This document shows positions 36,984-47,159 of a DNA stretch of 64,000 nucleotides, piece after piece (the stretch's first letter is position 1; the number at the start of each line of letters is the position of its first letter). The notes under the pieces were generated by a model. That model had not been told where the DNA came from and searched no databases. It saw only the letters and a program-made list of their open reading frames with translations. The position numbers were made by a program, and so were the translations under genes. The stretch comes from Methanosarcina horonobensis HB-1 = JCM 15518 (GTDB taxonomy: Archaea > Halobacteriota > Methanosarcinia > Methanosarcinales > Methanosarcinaceae), in assembly GCF_000970285.1 (NCBI RefSeq), contig NZ_CP009516.1, positions 3,017,036 through 3,081,035 of the forward strand, read 5' to 3'.

Positions 36984-38093
36984 TTATGTCCGACCCGATT
37001 TTATTTTCTGGTAGCTTTTCGGTATGTTATTCCAAGATACTGGTGCATTTCCACAGCGCGTTCCAAAATCTATTAAATACTCGTTATTGTAGTAATACCA
37101 GATTTCTACAACAGGATATATACTATCGCTGTATTTATCATAGTTAATCTCCGATGAATCTGCGAGTATCAGTTCTGAACTTTCGTCATCATAGTAAGGT
37201 CCGTCAGTCGGATCCAGAGGGAACCATTCTCCATCCTCGTAAACTTCGACCCAGGCATGTCCACCACTAACATCTCCGAAATCTACTTTTCCTATGGCAA
37301 CCCTCACCGTACTTTCGTTATATTCCCCTGAGGCTATCAGAAGAGAAGCAAGGGTATTTGCCTGTTCCTCACAATCGCTGGCGGGTTCTCCATACACAGG
37401 GTTACTGGAATAAGAAGGAGTTTCTTCAAGGAATTCAGTTGGGGTGAGCCAATTTTCCTCTTCACCATTCAGAGTCTCATCCGAGACCCATGTCCATGAG
37501 AGAGCTGCTTCGTAAATCTCATATTTGTCATCGAGATCATTTTCTTCGAGATAGGATTCTACAGCTTCAGTGTATGGGGTAACATACATCTGGTAATTGG
37601 ATGTGGATGTCATATTCTCATACTGCAGCGTCTGTTCTTCCATGAAGTTATTCAATTTGTCTCTGTCAGGGATTCCTCTTCTTACAGACTCTTCTCTGGT
37701 GAAATCAGGAGGCATCTTGCTCGGGATTTCCCTCCTGAAAATCGGCTGGTTATTCCTTACCATGGATTGTCTGTTTTGCATCATATTTACGTCCCTGGCA
37801 GACAAACCGAACTTCCAGTTCAAGCTTTCAACACTATAATTTTCATTTTCAATAACATCTATCAAATTGAAGCACCAACTTCCCGAAATCTGATTTTCAA
37901 TAGATGAACAGTAAGAAATAATATCACTCTCAGCTGTCTTAGAAGTAACACATCCGGAGATAGCTTCATAAATACTGGTTATACAATCTGTTTTTCGGGA
38001 AATTTCTGAATTTCCTGCCTCCAGGTTTTCGCAGGCACAGACAGATACTGCTATTATAATAACAGTCAGCAAAATTACACCAATCCTTTTCAT
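36984..38093 (-). CDS. Transglutaminase-like lipoprotein
   Basis: 369 residues from ATG 38091-38093, which gives a clean signal peptide (MKRIGVILLTVIIIAVSV) ending in the lipobox V-C-A-C with lipidated C21. An upstream ATG at 38171 would add 26 charged residues and has no ribosome binding site. The C-terminal half carries the transglutaminase-like triad C241 (SDCEEQANTL), H279 (GGHAWVEVY) and D294 (PLDPTDGPYYDD). It is likely an extracellular, lipid-anchored peptidase-like or crosslinking enzyme. The CEEQA.TLASLL motif resembles the GDCEDQAILLSSML of the gene at 10531-11772. Confidence 0.82.
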   Translation of the reverse strand: MKRIGVILLTVIIIAVSVCACENLEAGNSEISRKTDCITSIYEAISGCVTSKTAESDIISYCSSIENQISGSWCFNLIDVIENENYSVESLNWKFGLSARDVNMMQNRQSMVRNNQPIFRREIPSKMPPDFTREESVRRGIPDRDKLNNFMEEQTLQYENMTSTSNYQMYVTPYTEAVESYLEENDLDDKYEIYEAALSWTWVSDETLNGEEENWLTPTEFLEETPSYSSNPVYGEPASDCEEQANTLASLLIASGEYNESTVRVAIGKVDFGDVSGGHAWVEVYEDGEWFPLDPTDGPYYDDESSELILADSSEINYDKYSDSIYPVVEIWYYYNNEYLIDFGTRCGNAPVSWNNIPKSYQKIKSGRT

Positions 38094-38389
38094 TCTGTTA
38101 CCTACCCCTACTTCACTCTCTTCTTGATTCTTTGATACTGATCTTTCCCTATTTTTTCGCATAAAATCCATTTTTCATATTTCAACATACATTAGATTTT
38201 AACAAACTTTCAATCTTAAATCGTATAAGACTCTGAAACTTTCTCAGAATATCTGTACATTCCTATCCCCCAATACAAAGCCCCGTTCCCGAATATGCAG
38301 TTAGCTATCGCTCTTTACCTATCTCTTTGAAAAGAAATTAAGAAAGGAATCAAACCTTTCTTAAAGAAATCAAGCCTTTATTATTCCGT

Positions 38390-39631
38390 TTACTCGTACC
38401 TTAATGCGTCTACCGGCTTTAGTTTTGATGCCCGGTAAGCCGGAACCACTCCTGAAGCTACTCCTATTACAATTGCAAGGATAAGCCCGAAAGCCATCAG
38501 GTCAGGAGCAAGGTATAAACTTGAATCACTACCTCCTCCCATCATACGTACACCCAGCAGTGGGAAGAGAGTAGAAACAAAGGTCCCCAGAGCAACTCCA
38601 AGGATGCCTCCAACAAGCCCTACCATTGCGGAGTTAAAGAGGAAAATCATGAGTATATCCCTATTTTTCGCCCCGATGGCTTTCATAGTCCCTATTTCTT
38701 TTGTCTTTTCCAGAACAGAGGTAAACATGGTATTTGCAATACCTACAGCTCCGACAAGGAGGGATACGGCTGCAATCGCTCCGAGGAAGAGTGTCATTGA
38801 ACTCGTCATTTCGGTAACAGATTCTGCCATGGATTTTGAGGCGCTAATAGAGAAGTCCCTGTCGTCATCCCTGATAATGTGCCTTGAAATCATGAGCTTC
38901 TTTTCGATATCTTCCATCAGGCTGTCCACCAGATCTTCGCTCTTGGCTTTTACCGTGATGGTATCATAAACACCTTCTTCTGCATCGTCAATCAGGTTTA
39001 CTGCCGCATCTATTGGCATGTAAATACTTCTATCACCCTGGCCTTCTTCCGTAAGGATTCCTACAACGCGCACTGCTTTACCATTGATCGTAATTACCTG
39101 ATTAACTCCGATATCCTGGTCGTAAACTCCACTTGCAACGCCGCTTCCTATAACTGCAACATACTTATCGGACGGCTCGAGCAACCTTCCTGATTGCGTT
39201 TCCAGAGTAGTCATGTACTTCCAGACCTGAGGGTCCACACCAGTGATTGAGAGGGTTGCATTTTGCGCTGCATAAATCACCGGTTCACTGCCGGAAACCT
39301 GGCCGGCTATGTATTGTATACCATCCAGCCCCTGAAGTGCATCAATATCTTTATCCGTTAATTCGACATCTGTTGTCGTACCCCCTCCACCGGGTCCTCC
39401 GGGACCGGGCATATTGGATGATGCTTTAGTATACCCTGGTGATATGGTTATTTTAGTCAGATCCATCTCGGCAAGCCTGCTCTGTACTTGTTCCTGCATG
39501 GCATCCCCAAGGGAAAGGATGCCAACAACAGACCCTATCCCTATAACTATCCCGATAATGGTCAGCCAGCTTCTCAATTTACTGTGCAGAAGCATATTCA
39601 GGCCCATTTTCAGGTAGGTTGAATTTCTCAT
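38390..39631 (-). CDS. ABC transporter permease, FtsX/MacB type
   Basis: 413 residues. TM1 (about 20-42, LTIIGIVIGIGSVVGILSLGDAM) is followed by a large external domain with a Gly/Pro-rich loop (PGPGGPGGGG, about 76-85), then three C-terminal helices (about 285-310, 335-365 and 380-400), ending in the signature KLKPVDALRYE. This is the four-helix MacB/FtsX fold that drives extracytoplasmic substrates by mechanotransmission. It is the last gene of a three-gene leftward operon with the S-layer-like protein (36 nt upstream) and the ATPase. The substrate is unknown. Confidence 0.93.
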   Translation of the reverse strand: MRNSTYLKMGLNMLLHSKLRSWLTIIGIVIGIGSVVGILSLGDAMQEQVQSRLAEMDLTKITISPGYTKASSNMPGPGGPGGGGTTTDVELTDKDIDALQGLDGIQYIAGQVSGSEPVIYAAQNATLSITGVDPQVWKYMTTLETQSGRLLEPSDKYVAVIGSGVASGVYDQDIGVNQVITINGKAVRVVGILTEEGQGDRSIYMPIDAAVNLIDDAEEGVYDTITVKAKSEDLVDSLMEDIEKKLMISRHIIRDDDRDFSISASKSMAESVTEMTSSMTLFLGAIAAVSLLVGAVGIANTMFTSVLEKTKEIGTMKAIGAKNRDILMIFLFNSAMVGLVGGILGVALGTFVSTLFPLLGVRMMGGGSDSSLYLAPDLMAFGLILAIVIGVASGVVPAYRASKLKPVDALRYE

Positions 39632-39666
39632 CTTGCATCCTTCCGTTCTATGCGGACGTTGATTTT

Positions 39667-41082
39667 TCAGTCTCTTGGTGCCTTAAGGCCAGAGTTCTGT
39701 TCTTCAGGCTTTTTGCTAACTTCAGGTTTTTTGTTACCGGGTTTTTTCTGTCTCTGTGCCTGTATTCTTTCCTGTATTTTCTTCCGGTACACAAACGCTC
39801 CACCTGCAAGCATTATTACCGCAATGTAAGGCAGGTATGAGGTTCCACTGTTGCTTGATGCTCTTTTTCCCTGCGCAGGCATGCTTCCGCCGGTAATCTC
39901 GAGCTCTACTTCCTTATCCACTGTTATTCTTTCTCCTTTTGCATCCGTATATTCGATCTGAACCTTCAGTGGATTACCTGCCACGGAAGCGGCAGTTAAA
40001 TTTCCTCCTTCAGTACTTGCTCTTGCAGTACCCGGTGCTCCTGCACCACCTTCAGTCCCTAAGGCTCCCTGCGTGCTGGTAACATCAAAGGATGCTATTG
40101 TATAGTCACCTTTCTCAAGATTTCCAACAATGGTTGAGGAACTTCCCGATACCTTATAGTTGTCCTGTTTCGGGACAGATACTTTCACCGAATATGCAAT
40201 GTTATTACCTACATTTGCAACTGAGAGCGAGATCTCTCCTTCATCACTTTCCGAGAAAGACACATCAAAGTCGGTTTCTCCACCTACGAAAACTCCTGCT
40301 GTGGTATTGATAATCTGTTCATTTGATTCATAGTCTTCAAGAACGAGGTTTATGTCCAGAGTATAAAGTCCAGGATCTGCGTTTACATCTGCCATCACAG
40401 AGTAAACGATGGTTACAGAGTCCCCTGCATCCAGGTACTTGATATACTTTGTATTGTCAGAGTATACAGGAAGGATAACGCCATCCGGGTCTTTCCAGGA
40501 AACTACCATGTTTTTGAGAGGTGAAGTTCCGGTATTTGTTACTATAAACTCAAGGGTTTCTTCTTTTGCAATGTCAATGTTCGCCTTATCTATGGTCACA
40601 ATCTGGGCGTATTCTTTGCCTCTTACTTCAATAGTTATGGTTTTTGTAGTGGTATAGGTGATCGATGAAGATCCGGATCCGCTTTTATAGGTAGTGACTA
40701 TGTCTATATCGTACGTACCTGCAGATGCGTTGGCATCTGTCATTAGCTTGAATTTAAGGACGCCTCCCTCTTTAGTATCCTGCCGTGCATTGAGATAGGA
40801 TATGCTTTTTTCAAGAGATTGCCCGGAAATCCCAGTGAAGGGATATTCCGGTTTGACGGTGACAGAGATATCTTTCACATCTTTTGTTCCTACATTCTGT
40901 ACGCTGACAGTCAGTTCAACAGGCTCTCCAGGGCGAGCAGAGTCAGGGTTCTGGTTTGTCAGGTTCACCTGCATAGATGAGGAGTTTATATTTCCATTTG
41001 ATGCACCCAGTGCTGTTCCAGCTCCAAGGCATATGAATGCTGAAAATATCAGTAAGATTGTTAGTAAAGAGAACTTCTTCAT
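39667..41082 (-). CDS. Secreted S-layer-like (COG1361-type) protein of the ABC operon
   Basis: 471 residues. A signal peptide (MKKFSLLTILLIFSAFICLGAGTALG) precedes three or four CARDB-like beta-sandwich repeats (PGEPVELTVSVQNVGTKDV, IVTNTGTSPLKNM, LSVANVGNNIAYSVKV). A Gly/Ala/Thr-rich region is followed by one membrane helix (about 418-437) and a long basic Lys/Gln/Pro-rich cytoplasmic tail. In methanogens such proteins commonly accompany MacB-type transporters and probably act as the periplasm-side adaptor. It lies 9 nt after the ATPase gene. Confidence 0.88.
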   Translation of the reverse strand: MKKFSLLTILLIFSAFICLGAGTALGASNGNINSSSMQVNLTNQNPDSARPGEPVELTVSVQNVGTKDVKDISVTVKPEYPFTGISGQSLEKSISYLNARQDTKEGGVLKFKLMTDANASAGTYDIDIVTTYKSGSGSSSITYTTTKTITIEVRGKEYAQIVTIDKANIDIAKEETLEFIVTNTGTSPLKNMVVSWKDPDGVILPVYSDNTKYIKYLDAGDSVTIVYSVMADVNADPGLYTLDINLVLEDYESNEQIINTTAGVFVGGETDFDVSFSESDEGEISLSVANVGNNIAYSVKVSVPKQDNYKVSGSSSTIVGNLEKGDYTIASFDVTSTQGALGTEGGAGAPGTARASTEGGNLTAASVAGNPLKVQIEYTDAKGERITVDKEVELEITGGSMPAQGKRASSNSGTSYLPYIAVIMLAGGAFVYRKKIQERIQAQRQKKPGNKKPEVSKKPEEQNSGLKAPRD

Positions 41083-41091
41083 TTTTATTCC

Positions 41092-42015
41092 TCAGTTCAT
41101 GTTTGGTTCGTTTTTTATACGTGTTTCAATTTTTTCTATCTCTCCGTCTCTGATGTATACAACTCTTGTTGCGTATTTTACAAGGTCAAGGTCATGGGTT
41201 ACGATAATGATTGTTTTTCCTTCTCTTTTGTGGAGCCCGTCCAGGAATTCCAGGATATAGTCTCCGGTCTTTGTGTCCAGGTTTCCTGTAGGCTCGTCCG
41301 CCAAGATGATAGGCGGGTTTACAGCAAGGGAGCGGGCTATTGCAACTCTCTGCCTCTGCCCGCCTGAAAGCTGAGAAGGCAGATTGTGCTTTTTTTCCGA
41401 GAGTCCTACTATGTCAAGCAGGTATGTTGCTTTTTTTCGAGCTATCTCTCTGTTTTCCTCCTGAAACTCCAGAGGCAGGAGTACGTTTTCTTCCGTACTG
41501 AGAGTTGGAATGAGGTTGAAACTCTGGAAGATAAAGCCTATCATCTGTCCTCGAATACGGGCAAGCTCGGACTCGTCAAGCTCTGAGATATCTTCTGAGT
41601 TCAGGTAAACTGTGCCTTCTGATGGTATGTCAAGGCAGCCCAGCAGGTTCATAAGAGTGCTTTTACCACTTCCGCTGGGACCCAGAACAACCAGGAACTC
41701 CCCTTCGTAGATCTCCAGATTGATTCCTTTGAGGGCTGCAAACTCGACCTCACCCATCTGGTAAATTTTCCAGACGTCAGTTAGTTTGATAAGTGGTTCT
41801 TTTTCATCCCGTGTAATTCTGGTAAGTCCAGAGCTTTTGACAGAGTCGCTCGCTGAGTTACTATAGGGGTTATTTTTTAGATCCTCCCCGGAATCATCCT
41901 CCCCAAAATCTTTATCCGATTCATCGTAGAAACTCGCTGTTTTTTCGAGAGAATCCATAATTTTTGAGGGATTCAGCTTCGTCTTGAACGTCTCTATAAT
42001 TTCAGTGAATGTCAT
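41092..42015 (-). CDS. ABC transporter ATP-binding protein (MacB/LolD type) with N-terminal extension
   Basis: 307 residues. Residues 1-72 are an acidic, Ser/Asp-rich extension not usual in this family. The ATPase core follows: Walker [10 protein letters not shown] (112-120), Q-loop [12 protein letters not shown], signature LSGGQ (216-220), Walker B IILADEP (236-242) with TGNLD, and the H-loop IVTHD. Similarity is to LolD/MacB-type exporters. The ATG is preceded by GAGGT at 9 nt. First gene of the operon with the S-layer-like protein and FtsX-type permease. Confidence 0.95.
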   Translation of the reverse strand: MTFTEIIETFKTKLNPSKIMDSLEKTASFYDESDKDFGEDDSGEDLKNNPYSNSASDSVKSSGLTRITRDEKEPLIKLTDVWKIYQMGEVEFAALKGINLEIYEGEFLVVLGPSGSGKSTLMNLLGCLDIPSEGTVYLNSEDISELDESELARIRGQMIGFIFQSFNLIPTLSTEENVLLPLEFQEENREIARKKATYLLDIVGLSEKKHNLPSQLSGGQRQRVAIARSLAVNPPIILADEPTGNLDTKTGDYILEFLDGLHKREGKTIIIVTHDLDLVKYATRVVYIRDGEIEKIETRIKNEPNMN

Positions 42016-43784
42016 AAATTAAATACCTCTAAAAAGCTGGTCATATTTCAGCTGAAGTTTTCAGGCTTAAACTGAACCTTTTCAGGGTAGCTTGAGTTTG
42101 ATTCTTCTTTTTGTTCGTCTGGTTTCTATCTTTCTCACTACCTGTTTTATGATCAGATCCGATATTCCCTAATGAGAATCAGACTGATAATAACTTAGTA
42201 ATGCATACTTATTCTATTTATTATATTAGTGGCTAATAAATTTATTATGATGCTGTTTAGTGTGGTCTAGTTGGACCTTATAATGTGGCCCAATTAGACC
42301 CGATGTGGTTTTATGAGGTCTTTGATGGGTTAATGAGGCACCAGCAAGATGCACAGTGCCTCATCTTCTGGGGTGTAGGTTTCTGTTTGACTGCTCCTTT
42401 CCTCTTGTTCTTAAACAGGCAATACCTGGATGTTGTGAAGGGTTTCCAATTTTCTGGTGGCGAGGTATCCTTTCCAGGTATTAGTCCCGTTTTATAGTCC
42501 CGTTTACTTCTTCTGATTGAAACACCTTTCAGATAGGTGCTCTATCAGCTGACTACTCGAAAGAGACTTGAGGCAGTCAACTCCATCATGGGCATTTAAT
42601 AATAAAAGCATACTTAACTCAAAAAAGGGAATATATGCAGTGAATTTAGCAATGAAGCTTTTTTGAGGACCTTTTAATTAATTTATTCTTTAATGGACCT
42701 CTAATCAATAAATATAACTTCCATAAAGTTTTATTATCTGTCATGCTTATTAATAAGCGTACGCCAACCTTCTCAGTAAGCGGTTTTTGATAGAATAAGT
42801 CATGAAATTAGATTGTAACAGTCCTGCCGTTTCTCTTCCAGAACCTCTTAGATAATTGGTCTTTTGTTTTTGGGTGCTTGGAGAACCGGTTCATAAGAAA
42901 TATCCGCCAAAATCCATGAGATCAAGGACTTATCCTAATGGAATCAATTTGTTTTTCTTCCTGCAGTATTCAGATCAATTTTCACATATACCTGATTTGT
43001 CTTTTTAAGAATACAAAGAAATGACAGTATAGACACGACTTTAAGTCTCCATATCTAATGATTGGCTTTCTCGAGTAAAGAAGAATGACACGGTTCAATC
43101 TCAAAGACTCAGAATCTGGAATTTAAACACGTCCCAGTTTTGCTTCGGAACTATACAAACTCTCCGATTTCTGGGAATTGCGATGTAATCGCAACAGCAC
43201 TGAACTCTTCGGTATTAAAAAAAGGGAAAAAATGAGCAAAAACTGTGTAACCCGTTGAAAATTACATTCAAATAATTTATATATTGTAGTTTTTTAGAAT
43301 CTATCTTTTATTTCTTCCCTTTGACGGATCTCCAGATAAGTTTGCAGGAGTGACCCTATAATATCTTTGAAACATGGACTCGAGAGTAAGGAAACGATTA
43401 TCAAACTGGTAAACAGGTAGTGACCCATGTAATAAGTAAAAAAACATAGAAATTATTATTTTTTTAGTTACTCGTGAATAACCTCAACAGATTAACAGGA
43501 ACTTTTTTATTTTGCAAACCTAACTTTGTTGAGCGCTAAAAAAAGTATAATATTAATTTATTAAGCTTTAAAATTAATAATAAGTGTTTAAATCAAAAAT
43601 AATGCTTTTCTGTAGCTTAAAAACTAAAATATATCTATTTCTTACCTTGTTTTCTGTAAGTATCTTTATCTTTTTGTCTGGCAATTAGAGAGATGTACGA
43701 ACGGTAAACTGCGTTAACAGTGTGGCCGCGATTGATAGTGTTACAAGGATGTACAGAGATGTAAAGTTATAATGGAGTGAAAGT
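42016..43784. other. Long intergenic region, about 1.77 kb
   Basis: No gene that I can support. A 70-codon frame at 42285-42497 has no ribosome binding site and no family character. A perfect 7-bp palindrome (TTGCGAT-GTA-ATCGCAA) lies at 43178-43194. The phrase ATAAAAGCATACTTA near 42603 recurs near 47460. The region may contain decayed mobile DNA. Confidence 0.35.
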
Positions 43785-44066
43785 ATGAATCGAACAAAAA
43801 TCAATTATGTCGTGGACCTTGCTCTCCTCATTCAATTTGTTCTGGTTGGCTATTCAGGTCTTTTATTGTTTATTGACGGACATGGGACATCCCATTTCTG
43901 GAAGTTAATCCACGAAAAGATTGGAATTCTGATGCTGGCCTTCTTTATTGCCCACTTTGTACTGCATTGGGGCTGGTTAATGTTAAACACAAAGAAATGT
44001 TTCAGCAGAGAAAAAGAAATGAAGGCTGATGAGATCATCGAGGCAAAACATACTAACATCGATTAA
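43785..44066 (+). CDS. DUF4405-type small membrane protein with heme-like histidines
   Basis: 93 residues with two membrane helices (about 9-29 and 46-70) and histidines near the helix ends (HGTSHFWKLIHEKIG and IAHFVLHWGWLML). This is the pattern of DUF4405, related to the cytochrome b561/FdnI membrane fold, where paired His ligate heme. The C-terminal tail is charged. The ATG follows GGAGTGAAAGT. It stands alone, so an electron-transfer partner is not apparent. Confidence 0.75.
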   Translation: MNRTKINYVVDLALLIQFVLVGYSGLLLFIDGHGTSHFWKLIHEKIGILMLAFFIAHFVLHWGWLMLNTKKCFSREKEMKADEIIEAKHTNID

Positions 44067-44157
44067 TGTACTAATGTCGATTAAGTCAGCAGAAAAAGGG
44101 AAAAAATAAGAGTTATCAGGACATCAACGGATTAATCAAAGATATGACCCGTCAGCT

Positions 44158-45432
44158 TTATCTTTCTTCATCCCGCAAGATCACAATATTCCCGCGTCCC
44201 CTTTTAAATTTCTCAATAAGCTCTCTTCTTTCCAGGTCTGCAAGCATCAGACTGACTTTTCCTTCAGAATACTTAAGTTTGCTTCGGAGATCTTTCTGCG
44301 TAATTCGGCCTCCCTGACCTCGAATTATGTCCATAATTTCCTGGAGATCTGCCGGAAGAGGGAGATTCTTTTTGATAACAGGGGCTTCTTGCTCGGGCAG
44401 CTTTGCTGGTTCAGGCTCCTTCACAGGTTCTTCGAAAGATGCTTCTTGAGGAGACATATCTTTTAAAGATATTTCTTTAGCAAAGGTTTTTTTGTCCTCT
44501 TCAGTCTCCTTTTTAAAGAATGCAGATTCTGTTTCAAGTATGAATTGCCCTTCTTTGATTTCGGTCTGTTTTTCCATAAACTCTGGCTTTTCTGAAAGTT
44601 GAGCTTCTGTGAGCTCTACAGACAGATCCTGTTCGGCTTTCTGCTCAATCCTCTCATCAGGAGAATTTACTAAAACAGGCTCTTTTGCTGAAAATTCGGG
44701 AATGCTCACAGGCGTTGAAAACCTTTCCGTTTCAGGTTCTGTTTTTCCTTCCAGAAGACTGCTTTTTTCCAGCTTATTTGTTTCCGACTGGCTCTTTTCC
44801 AGCCTGGCAATTTCCGACTTAGTTTTCTCTGCACTTCTATGCTTCTTGAGATTGTAGCCACCGGCAACAAAAAATGATAGCACAAGGGCTGCAAGGAAAT
44901 AATAGCCTGTTGAAGAGGTAGATCCTCCGTTTATTTCGCTGATTTCAGCGATACTCACATTAGCACTTGAGTTGTTTACATCCGGGTCATTAACAGCATC
45001 CGAATTGTTATTGACTGATTGTATAAGAGTGCTGGAATTTTCGGTATCTTTGGAGCTTTCGGAAGTCTCTTTTAATTCATAATTGTCCATCAATTCTTCT
45101 GAATAAACGGGAAGAAGCAGGAGGTCAAGCACATAGCTTCCTTCTCCTTTAACTTTAATCGGCTCTTCGGCGAAGTAGAGAAGAGTGCTGTTCTGATAGT
45201 AACTGGCTGTAATAAGGTAGTCTCCGGGCTCCAGTTCAAAAGAATAAACACCATATTTTGCCACCATGGACTGGGAAGGTGTGGAGTTTACTTCAACCAC
45301 CGCGTTTTCCAGAGGTTCGAAGGTATCCCAGCTGTACACTCCTCCACGAATTGTAGCTGTGCTGTCTGCTAATGCGGGTATAGAAAGAAGCACTACAGCA
45401 ACAACACAGGTAATATAGACATTCAGATTCAT
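44158..45432 (-). CDS. Membrane-anchored winged-helix regulator with extracellular domain
   Basis: 424 residues. A signal peptide/anchor (1-22) precedes an extracellular PEGA/carboxypeptidase-regulatory-like beta domain (25-110; GGVYSWDTFEPLENAVVEVNS..., YSFELEPGDYLITASYY). A Ser/Asn-rich linker is followed by a membrane helix (about 177-193), a long Glu/Lys/Ser-rich cytoplasmic stretch (195-350), and a C-terminal winged helix (about 360-424: ADLQEIMDIIRGQGGRITQKDLRSKLKYSEGKVSLMLADLERRELI). The layout suggests a one-component transmembrane regulator. It lies 96 nt after a lipoprotein gene on the same strand. Confidence 0.82.
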   Translation of the reverse strand: MNLNVYITCVVAVVLLSIPALADSTATIRGGVYSWDTFEPLENAVVEVNSTPSQSMVAKYGVYSFELEPGDYLITASYYQNSTLLYFAEEPIKVKGEGSYVLDLLLLPVYSEELMDNYELKETSESSKDTENSSTLIQSVNNNSDAVNDPDVNNSSANVSIAEISEINGGSTSSTGYYFLAALVLSFFVAGGYNLKKHRSAEKTKSEIARLEKSQSETNKLEKSSLLEGKTEPETERFSTPVSIPEFSAKEPVLVNSPDERIEQKAEQDLSVELTEAQLSEKPEFMEKQTEIKEGQFILETESAFFKKETEEDKKTFAKEISLKDMSPQEASFEEPVKEPEPAKLPEQEAPVIKKNLPLPADLQEIMDIIRGQGGRITQKDLRSKLKYSEGKVSLMLADLERRELIEKFKRGRGNIVILRDEER

Positions 45433-45528
45433 TTTATCAGGAGACCCGGATAACGGTTCGAATTTTCTTATTTTTCGGATTTCATTCTGATATCAGTTCC
45501 ATAACTTTATGAATTCTCTTTAATAAAG

Positions 45529-46629
45529 TTAGTTCTTCTCAATAAAAGTAATCCTCTTCAACAAAGTTTCTCTTATCCCGATTTCCGGACTATGTATACC
45601 CACTACGTGAACTCTTTTCTCTGTTTTTTTGGGTCTGCCTGGGCCCATCCCTTCATCAAAAAACGGGTTTACTGCCCACTGTTCTTCTTTCTTCATTCCG
45701 CTGGGATCTTCAACATTATAGGTTCCATTTCCAAAGAAGGACGCGTATCCTTCTCCCTCTGCCTCGACAGTGATATTTTCACCACTGAGCAGTAATGTCT
45801 TGCGAGAGCCTGAAATCTCCAGATCAGCAGATCTTATGTAGTAAACGAATATGTTTTCCGGCCGCCCTTCTTTAATTTCGAATACGTAATCGCCCTCGAT
45901 TTTGATTATAGAATCAGGGGACATTACTGCAATTTCACCTTTTTCCAGATGAAGCTTAAGATCAAAACTGCCCATCAGGGTGACTTTTCCCTCACCTTCT
46001 GCACTGAGCAGGGATGTTTCGTTCAATTCTTCACTCCCGGGCATCAGGAGCTTGAACTCATCAAATATGTCTTTAAGAACCAGGTTGGCTCGAATCATGC
46101 TCTTCTGTGACTTAATCAGATATTCTTTTTCTGTACTTCCCACAGGAAATCCTTCTTCTGAGTCACCATTCGTTCCAATAGTGCTCTCTTCTTCGCCTGA
46201 TGAAGATCCTGCAAGGTCCAGGTAATGCCTGGCCTCTTCTACAAGACCATTGTATTCTTCAAGCAGTGATTCAAGCCTGCTCACGTCTTTTCCATGATCT
46301 CTCAGGTACTGAACTCCTTGCTCAAGCCCTGCAGATATAGTTTCTGCCTTTTCAATATTCTCATCAAGCATGCGTGCTGCGTCTCGTAGAGAGCGCGACG
46401 AACCATGATCCTCAGGCACACCTGAAAACGGACCTTGAGGGCCTATATGCGGCATCTCATTTCCTTTAAGGAGTCCGGCGTAGGGATTAAAAATGCTCCT
46501 GTAAAGGTCTCCTGGAGGCATATAAGTAAAAGGCTGTCCCTGTGAACCAACACAGCCTGAAGTTACGAGAACTCCTGTAAGTATTAGAATCAAGGTCAAG
46601 AGTTTAAAAGATAAGAATTTAACTTTCAT
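45529..46629 (-). CDS. Lipoprotein of unknown function, 366 aa
   Basis: The signal peptide ends in the lipobox VTSGC (C26). A helical segment at about 80-140 (LRDAARMLDENIEKAETISAGLEQGV...) is likely coiled. The C-terminal half is beta-rich (KVTLMGSFDLKLHLEKGEIAV, YVFEIKEG, KTLLLSGENITVEAEGEGYASFFGNGTY), like a stacked beta-sandwich or solenoid. The family is not recognised. It is flanked on the same strand by the ArsR-like regulator (upstream) and the membrane-anchored winged-helix protein (downstream), which suggests a joint regulatory unit. Confidence 0.75.
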   Translation of the reverse strand: MKVKFLSFKLLTLILILTGVLVTSGCVGSQGQPFTYMPPGDLYRSIFNPYAGLLKGNEMPHIGPQGPFSGVPEDHGSSRSLRDAARMLDENIEKAETISAGLEQGVQYLRDHGKDVSRLESLLEEYNGLVEEARHYLDLAGSSSGEEESTIGTNGDSEEGFPVGSTEKEYLIKSQKSMIRANLVLKDIFDEFKLLMPGSEELNETSLLSAEGEGKVTLMGSFDLKLHLEKGEIAVMSPDSIIKIEGDYVFEIKEGRPENIFVYYIRSADLEISGSRKTLLLSGENITVEAEGEGYASFFGNGTYNVEDPSGMKKEEQWAVNPFFDEGMGPGRPKKTEKRVHVVGIHSPEIGIRETLLKRITFIEKN

Positions 46630-46742
46630 ACTAGTCTACGCCTTCTGGTAAATAATCACTGGACTTATATTGATTTATTGTTAATATATATTAAAATTTG
46701 GTTGAAGTCCGATAATTTTCTTGAGAACAGATCTGTGACAAT

Positions 46743-47159
46743 TCATATCCCGGGCTCACAATAAACTCCCGAGAACTCCAAGGCAGCCGTTCCTTCCGAG
46801 TTTTTCATACTGTGCTGCCGGAGTATAGTTAATAAGAGAGACATGTCAGAGCTTCTTTCTCCGGATAGAAGGACAATCATTTTTCCGACTGTTTCATATA
46901 CTTTTATTTCTCTTCCTTTCCTGCTCCACTTTACCTGTCTTACCCTGATAAGCCCGGCTTCAAGAAGAGAATCCAGGTTGTATTTGAGAGTATTCAGGCG
47001 CACTTCCAGTTCATCTGCAATATCTGCCGCAGACATTGACTTTCTGTCAAGTAATTTGAGAATCCTGATCGAAGTCTCATTAGAAAGAATCCGGGCAATT
47101 TTCCTGGAGTCCTCGGAAAGTTGCAGGATTAACAATTTTTCCTCCGGGTTTTCAGGCAT
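46743..47159 (-). CDS. ArsR-type winged-helix transcriptional regulator
   Basis: 138 residues. The helix-turn-helix lies at about 20-80: IARILSNETSIRILKLLDRKSMSAADIADELEVRLNTLKYNLDSLLEAGLI, a typical ArsR/MarR-like arrangement, followed by a wing (VRQVKWSRKGREIKVYE). No metal-binding cysteine motif is visible; a single Cys is near the C-terminus. First gene of the leftward group that includes the lipoprotein and membrane-anchored winged-helix genes. Confidence 0.85.
   Translation of the reverse strand: MPENPEEKLLILQLSEDSRKIARILSNETSIRILKLLDRKSMSAADIADELEVRLNTLKYNLDSLLEAGLIRVRQVKWSRKGREIKVYETVGKMIVLLSGERSSDMSLLLTILRQHSMKNSEGTAALEFSGVYCEPGI

Noticed and set aside
42285-42497. 70-codon frame in the long spacer.
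   Set aside because: No ribosome binding site, no second line of support, and its content is not typical of a membrane or soluble protein.
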